DNA of 64,000 nucleotides from Candidatus Saccharibacteria bacterium UBA3723 (GTDB lineage: Bacteria; Patescibacteriota; Saccharimonadia; Saccharimonadales; Saccharimonadaceae). Below are positions 59,424-64,000 of the stretch, piece by piece (within the stretch, counting starts at the first letter, position 1; each line of letters begins with the position of its first letter). Where the stretch lies: assembly GCA_002371895.1 (NCBI GenBank), contig DFHM01000009.1, positions 29,231 through 93,230 on the forward strand, given 5' to 3'. Under the pieces are notes generated by a model. The model did no database searches. It was not told the origin of the DNA and saw nothing but the letters and a program-made list of their open reading frames with translations. Made by a program: the position numbers and the translations under genes.

Positions 59424-60624
59424 TTTTCTCCTCTATCGCTTCCCTGGCGGTCCAGCCAGAAATTTGCAAAACGACACCGGTTGCATACGCTACGAACATC
59501 ATACTTGTACCGCCGTAGCTCAGGAATGGCAACGTAATACCCTTCATCGGCGTTACGCCCGTCATTCCACCTACATTGATTATAACATGGGCTATAATCC
59601 AGGCAAAAACCCCTATCACAAATAGGCGCTTATCTAGATCAACCGTGCGCTGTGATACGCTAATCATGCGCCAAAATAGCACAAAGAATGCAATTAGAAT
59701 CGCCGATGCACCTACAAAGCCCCACGTCTCACAGATAATTGAGAAAATCGAGTCTGACAAGGCCTCTGGCAAATAACCCGTTGCCTGAATGCTGTTTCCA
59801 AGGCCGACCCCCAAAATACCACCCGTACCCATGCTAATCAACGAGCTTTCCTGATGGTAAGAATTCTCATTCGTAATACGTTGGACGCGATAATCTGCGC
59901 CAAAAATCAAAATCGCTGCGATAATCCCACCAACTAGCAATATCGCCAAAAGATCCTTGAGCGGCATCTTGCCAATCCAAAGCATTGCAAGCGACATCGT
60001 TGCAATTACTACCGTGCTACCAAAGTCGCTCTCCCACCAGCCAACTAGCACCACAACGGCCAACATCAAAAGCGCAAACGGCAAAACAAAGCGCATATTA
60101 AACATTGATGGTATCGCCTTTATTCCCCGCTCTTTTAGCTCATTCCAGTCAAAATCCGAATTAAAAATCGTGAGTTCTTTCTTCTCTTTGCGATCTTTAA
60201 TTAACCACGACAAATAAAACAAAATTGCAACCTTCAAAATCTCGGACGGCATAAAGCCAATTCCAATACCAGGAATACGCAAAGCACGACACGCACCCTT
60301 ATCGCAGGTCACAAGCGCATCTACGTGCAGCATCGCCAATATCTTCACCAACAAACAAAGGCCGGCGCTAATGAATACCAGGGTTTTTGCATATTTGCCA
60401 ACCTTCTCGTACTTAACGAGATATCCTGCCACAATCGCAGCGACAGACATCGCTACTGCAAACACGTGACGAATTAAGAAATATGTATCGCCATACTCTG
60501 TACCGTATTGCGAATTAAGCGCCTGCGCAACGCGTGGCCCAATCGCATAAACGATAATCAGACTCGCGCTCATCAGCGCTAAGACAATTAATGCTATCGC
60601 GAAATCTGGTCGATGCTTCCTCAT
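59356..60624 (-). CDS. ftsW: Lipid II polymerase FtsW (SEDS family)
   Basis: About 422 residues, ten helices. SEDS marks: SDFGSTVVIATMSLAM, SLISMGTGGILGVGLG, PEALSDSIFSIICETWGFVG, and the GITLPFLSYGGTSM block. The C-terminal tail is Ser/Arg rich. The start at 60624 is chosen because it overlaps the mraY stop (TAATG) and gives a normal MRKHRPDF start; a longer in-frame form at 60693 would run into mraY. RodA is the alternative name, but the dcw context favours FtsW. Confidence 0.92.
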   Translation of the reverse strand: MRKHRPDFAIALIVLALMSASLIIVYAIGPRVAQALNSQYGTEYGDTYFLIRHVFAVAMSVAAIVAGYLVKYEKVGKYAKTLVFISAGLCLLVKILAMLHVDALVTCDKGACRALRIPGIGIGFMPSEILKVAILFYLSWLIKDRKEKKELTIFNSDFDWNELKERGIKAIPSMFNMRFVLPFALLMLAVVVLVGWWESDFGSTVVIATMSLAMLWIGKMPLKDLLAILLVGGIIAAILIFGADYRVQRITNENSYHQESSLISMGTGGILGVGLGNSIQATGYLPEALSDSIFSIICETWGFVGASAILIAFFVLFWRMISVSQRTVDLDKRLFVIGVFAWIIAHVIINVGGMTGVTPMKGITLPFLSYGGTSMMFVAYATGVVLQISGWTAREAIEEKNENTSSRRGQRGTRYSSSRGRS

Positions 60625-61655
60625 TAGCGAATAATACCCCCACCCATTGCCAAGAAGATGCCAAGCATCGCCGTAATGCCGCCAATAATCCAAAAGCGCA
60701 TTACAACTTTACTCTCTTCCCACCCCATCGCTTGCAAGTGATGGTGAAGCGGCGCAGAAATAAAAATCTTTTTATGGAAGAACTTCTTCCAAATGATCTG
60801 AATCAACGAACTACCAGCCTCAATAACAAACAAGAAGCCAATGATTGGCAGTAGCAAGAACGAATTCGTCATCATCGCGACCACGCCAAGACCCGCGCCA
60901 AGTGCAAACGAACCCGTATCACCCATCATAAAGCGTGCTGGATAAACATTAAACCAAATGTAAGCCAAAAGTGCGCCCAGTACGATAAAGCAGAAACCTG
61001 CCAAATACCATTGCTCTTGTAGTAACGCAATAACGCCATAGGAGCCATAAGCAAGCATCGATAAGCCGCCCGCAAGACCGTCTAGGCCATCAGAAATATT
61101 CACAGCATTACCGGTTGCCACGACAGCAAACGCAAATAGCAAAATCATGCCAAGCATACCGATTTCTATCGGCCCAAAGAATGGCACCATTACCGCCGTC
61201 CAACCAAGCTTATAAGCAAAGAACCAACCCAGGAACAAGCCTAGCGCCGAGATCATCGCAAACTTCACCGGGGCACGTAAACCTGCCGCTGCATTCTTGC
61301 CAAATAAATTCAATAAATCATCGATAAAACCAATCGCGCCACCGCCAACAAATGCCGCAATCGGAAGCCAAGTTTGGCCACGATTTAGACAGTTGGTTGC
61401 AATCAAAACTACTGGGACAGTCACGAGCATAATTACGCCCGCCATCGTTGGAAAATGACGCTTAATTTTATCCCTGTGTAGCTTATTCATTACGGTCAAT
61501 TCTTTACCCGTCACATCTACACTCTTTTGACGCTTCCATAATTTGTGCTTGTATGCAAAATTCGTATAAATCGGCGTCAAAAACATCGCCATCAAAAATG
61601 AACCAAGTGCCAAGATCAGCTCGAAGCCCATATTAGAATTTATGTCGTTAAGCAT
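60624..61655 (-). CDS. mraY: Phospho-MurNAc-pentapeptide transferase
   Basis: 343 residues, ten helices; makes lipid I. Catalytic Asp pair in GFIDDLLNLF, NAVNISDGLDGLAGG, and the cytoplasmic HHHLQAMGWEESKVV loop. AAAGGAAAA before the ATG. Lies 10 bp after the PBP gene. Confidence 0.96.
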   Translation of the reverse strand: MLNDINSNMGFELILALGSFLMAMFLTPIYTNFAYKHKLWKRQKSVDVTGKELTVMNKLHRDKIKRHFPTMAGVIMLVTVPVVLIATNCLNRGQTWLPIAAFVGGGAIGFIDDLLNLFGKNAAAGLRAPVKFAMISALGLFLGWFFAYKLGWTAVMVPFFGPIEIGMLGMILLFAFAVVATGNAVNISDGLDGLAGGLSMLAYGSYGVIALLQEQWYLAGFCFIVLGALLAYIWFNVYPARFMMGDTGSFALGAGLGVVAMMTNSFLLLPIIGFLFVIEAGSSLIQIIWKKFFHKKIFISAPLHHHLQAMGWEESKVVMRFWIIGGITAMLGIFLAMGGGIIR

Positions 61656-61665
61656 TTTTTCCTTT

Positions 61666-63426
61666 CTAGTTTACCGGTTCAATTCTTAAATATTCCAACA
61701 TATAGTTGCTGATTTCCGTGAAGATTGGCACGGCGTTCGAAACGCCCCACAACAATGTATTACCATCTACACGAACTAAAATTACATATTCCGGCATTGC
61801 GCCTTCTTTGGCGGAACCACCGAAACCGACGGCGCCTACTACGGTCTTATTTGAAGTGTATTTGCCACTTTCATCATAAGTTTCCGCGGTGCCAGTCTTT
61901 ACTCCTATATTATACCCCGGTTTATCCGCTTTGCCGCCATTTACACTGCGAACCTCCTGCAACATTCCGCGCATAATAGAGCTCGTCAACGGTGTCACGG
62001 TATCACGCACAGAAGCCGGCTCGTCATCCTCATAAAATGTACCGTTTTTCATCGTGCCCGCAACGATTGTCGGCTTATAGTACTTTCCACCGTTAATAAC
62101 CGAAGAAAAGCCCGCCGCAACCTGTACCATCGTAAGGCTCATACCCTGGCCGAAAGTCATGTTTGCATAACGCACAGCATTACCTTCATCTTCTTGTGGG
62201 CTATAAATCTTCCCTGTTGCTTCATATAGTTGCACGCCCGTCGTATGGCCAAGCCCAAAACGATTATAAAGATAGTCATACATTGTCGTGCGCGCAGTTT
62301 TCGGGATATTTTCGCCACCGATTGAGCGTAGAGCCTGAATACTACCAGTATTCAAAGAATGGTCCAGCGCTTCACGAAAAGTTCTCTTCCCGACCTGATT
62401 TTCTGTACCGGTCGCATTCTTCATAATGCGGTCACCAACCTTCGTGTAGCCATAGTTGTAATAGCTATCATCCGGGTCAAGCTTGCCTTCATTTATCGCC
62501 ATCGCATAAGTAAATGGCTTACACACCGACGCCGGTTCATACGCAGACTCCGTCGTACGATTTGTAAATAATGATGCGTCCGTAACTTTGTAATATTCCG
62601 CCGGATCAAAAGTTGGATAGTTTGCCATTGCCCAAATTTTGCCGCTATTTGGATCCATCACTAATGCGCTCGCGCTCTTCGCCGCGCCGTTGCTTCTATC
62701 GACAGAATTCTTTAATACCCTCTCGACTTTACGCTGAATATTTTCATCCAAAGTAAGCACAATATCTTCGCCATCCTGAGCCGGAATCTCTACATTGTCG
62801 TCACCAATCGAAAGCGGCACCGAATTCACGTCTGTCACAGTCTTAAGCATACCGTTTTTACCCGTCAAGCGTGAGTTCAATGACCCTTCGACACCGGAAC
62901 CAACCCCCTCAGCATTCACGAAACCAACCACCTGGGCGGCCAAACTGCCTGCCGGATATACGCGACGCGAAGTCTCCTTGCGTCCAACACCCTTCAGGTT
63001 CGCATCCTTGATCTTCACGACCGTATCGTAGTTTACATTCTTCGCCACTTCGACGTACATATTCTTCATATTTGACCAAACTTTTTCCCAACTCGTAATC
63101 ATCTGGTCGCCAAGAATTTCCTGAAGTTCTACTTGCACTTTGTTTTTATCGTCAACGTAGCTCGGGTCCACAAAAATCGTCCACGTGCGCTCATTCATCA
63201 CAAGTGGCGTCGTTTCCTTATTGATGCCACTCATCATATAAATTTCGCCGCGTTTCGCAATCAGCTCACGCTGCTTAATACGCATCGAGTTCGCCTCCGA
63301 CACATATTTGTCGTGATTAATAATCTGAATAAAGAATAATCGAGCCACAAAAACCGTCAAAACCGCAATCGGCACAAGTCTCAACAAAATATATCGCGTG
63401 CTTTGCTTCAGCTCGATATTAGGCAT
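61666..63426 (-). CDS. ftsI: Class B penicillin-binding protein (FtsI/PBP2-like)
   Basis: 586 residues. N-terminal helix (~13-33), a pedestal domain (RGEIYM, SRRVYPAGSLAAQVVGFVN) and a transpeptidase with SVCK (SxxK, ~303-306), SLN (SxN) and KTGTAE (KTG). It cross-links septal peptidoglycan with FtsW. A TATAAT (minus strand, 63438-63433) ends six bases before the ATG, right after the ftsL-like stop, so it may have its own leaderless transcript. Confidence 0.95.
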   Translation of the reverse strand: MPNIELKQSTRYILLRLVPIAVLTVFVARLFFIQIINHDKYVSEANSMRIKQRELIAKRGEIYMMSGINKETTPLVMNERTWTIFVDPSYVDDKNKVQVELQEILGDQMITSWEKVWSNMKNMYVEVAKNVNYDTVVKIKDANLKGVGRKETSRRVYPAGSLAAQVVGFVNAEGVGSGVEGSLNSRLTGKNGMLKTVTDVNSVPLSIGDDNVEIPAQDGEDIVLTLDENIQRKVERVLKNSVDRSNGAAKSASALVMDPNSGKIWAMANYPTFDPAEYYKVTDASLFTNRTTESAYEPASVCKPFTYAMAINEGKLDPDDSYYNYGYTKVGDRIMKNATGTENQVGKRTFREALDHSLNTGSIQALRSIGGENIPKTARTTMYDYLYNRFGLGHTTGVQLYEATGKIYSPQEDEGNAVRYANMTFGQGMSLTMVQVAAGFSSVINGGKYYKPTIVAGTMKNGTFYEDDEPASVRDTVTPLTSSIMRGMLQEVRSVNGGKADKPGYNIGVKTGTAETYDESGKYTSNKTVVGAVGFGGSAKEGAMPEYVILVRVDGNTLLWGVSNAVPIFTEISNYMLEYLRIEPVN

Positions 63427-63438
63427 ATGTTTATTATA

Positions 63439-63816
63439 CTATTCCTTGACAAAATCTGCCGCAGTCGCATTTACCATTGTTGAGGCAACTTCGTTGCGCT
63501 CCTCGTCTGCTGCAGCGGCGGTAATTTTCGCATTTTCCACAATTAGCGCATCGCGTTGCGCTTCTAGATTCGCAATTTCAGTATCAGTCCCTGCGATTGC
63601 CACATCATAATCTGTGACTTTTGCGCTTTGGGACAAGAAAATCAAGCCAACAAGTAACACAATCAAAACTACCGTAATTGTGTGACTAACTGGCCCCAGC
63701 GTAACTTTAGGCGTATGACGAACCGCATTATGATTCCTCGCCCAGGTACTAGAAGAAGACGCTCCTCGCGTTGAATACGTTCCCCTACTGGCATAATTTG
63801 TTCTATATGCTGGCAT
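63439..63816 (-). CDS. ftsL: FtsL-like bitopic division protein
   Basis: 125 residues: polar, Ser/Arg-rich cytoplasmic part (~1-42), one helix (~43-65), then a short coiled coil (TDTEIANLEAQRDALIVENA). This is the FtsL/DivIC layout, and its place directly before the PBP gene is the usual ftsL position. Sequence identity with FtsL is not recognisable, as is common for the family. Confidence 0.7.
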   Translation of the reverse strand: MPAYRTNYASRGTYSTRGASSSSTWARNHNAVRHTPKVTLGPVSHTITVVLIVLLVGLIFLSQSAKVTDYDVAIAGTDTEIANLEAQRDALIVENAKITAAAADEERNEVASTMVNATAADFVKE

Positions 63817-64000
63817 TCATTTGTTCCGTTTTTGTTTTATATTCCACACTCTTGTTTTCCACACACATTTCCCCCTAGGATCAAGGCTTGGCGGTAGCTG
63901 GACGACAAGAGATAAACGTCCAGCTCCTACCAAGAAGGTCAAATATTTTTTTACACACTCCGCAAAAACTTCACCTATTCGATGGTACCCCCGGTCAAGA
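63817..64000 (-). promoter_or_regulatory. Upstream region of the division cluster with hairpin and direct repeat
   Basis: Reading the minus strand: a long hairpin (63934-63887) with arms CTTGG/CCAAG and AGCTGGACG/CGTCCAGCT (63917-63925 and 63896-63904), then GTGTGGAA twice with a 15-bp period (63864-63857, 63849-63842), then the ftsL-like ATG. The repeats recall the repeated G-rich boxes bound by MraZ, but the period differs. No gene is seen between 63817 and 64000. Confidence 0.45.

Overview
The window looks like a gene-dense piece of a reduced bacterial chromosome, most probably Candidatus Saccharibacteria (TM7) or another Patescibacteria/CPR lineage. This is inferred from gene content and architecture, since no rRNA is present. 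The grounds are a minimal cell-wall/division set, very short intergenic gaps, several fused or domain-stripped proteins, many lineage-type hypothetical membrane proteins, and no amino-acid or nucleotide biosynthesis. TGA is used as a stop (for example at 6048-6050), so there is no sign of the Gracilibacteria-type recoding.

Layout. 0.1-6.4 kb: small orphan genes, DNA polymerase I, a phosphoesterase, a PfkB-like/class I aldolase fusion and a TM2 protein. 6.5-12.4 kb: ribosomal protein L25 and hypotheticals, then uvrA. 12.5-15.6 kb: a cell-wall precursor unit with MurL and MurD2, the L-Glu-adding and epimerising route to muropeptide D-Glu. 15.7-19.5 kb: DUF5684 protein, uvrB, mscS and a small secreted basic protein. 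19.6-25.5 kb: gltX, a DUF3048 lipoprotein-like protein, an Ala/Glu-rich protein and a HerA-like ATPase. 25.5-29.4 kb: a divergent membrane pyrophosphatase, a ~100-nt RNA and a GtrII-like membrane protein. 29.4-33.7 kb: tRNA-Glu(CTC), VanZ-like protein, der, PIN-PhoH and pth. 33.9-35.0 kb: a ~300-nt structured RNA of unknown class, then a free-standing EF-Tu domain II protein divergent from a small hypothetical. 35.1-45.1 kb: topA, then an envelope region with a CHAP-like protein, a VTC/DUF4956/beta-helix operon, a PEGA-like protein and a ~978-residue secreted protein carrying several wall-active domains. 45.4-53.9 kb: a sigma region 4/HARE-HTH regulator, a YvcK-HAD fusion, a VirD4-like ATPase, a C-terminally anchored surface protein and DegV. 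53.9-54.9 kb: the only long non-coding gap, with inverted repeats and a dif-like site. 54.9-63.8 kb, all on the minus strand: pyk-pgk-ftsQ-like, tRNA-Glu(TTC) and a dcw cluster (ftsL-like, PBP, mraY, ftsW, murG).

Two genome-wide expression styles can be read off the sequence. Most genes have a -10 box (TATAAT/TAAAAT) ending only 6-8 nt before the start codon and no Shine-Dalgarno, which predicts leaderless mRNAs. A minority of scattered single genes (at 114, 19271, 25682, 31690, 41274, 52900) have long leaders, strong AGGAGG-type sites, mostly their own terminators and, where long enough to judge, a different codon choice (more CTG Leu and CCC/CCG Pro). In four of these six (114, 19271, 25682, 31690) the leader also carries a strong start-proximal hairpin.

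Genes after the 54-kb gap run leftward and most genes before it run rightward, so transcription converges on the gap. Together with the dif-like sequence this suggests a replication-terminus region. The parts that most deserve attention are the multi-domain wall hydrolase, the unidentified ~300-nt RNA, the MurD2/MurL route, the fused YvcK-HAD and PfkB-aldolase proteins, and the two-style expression pattern.
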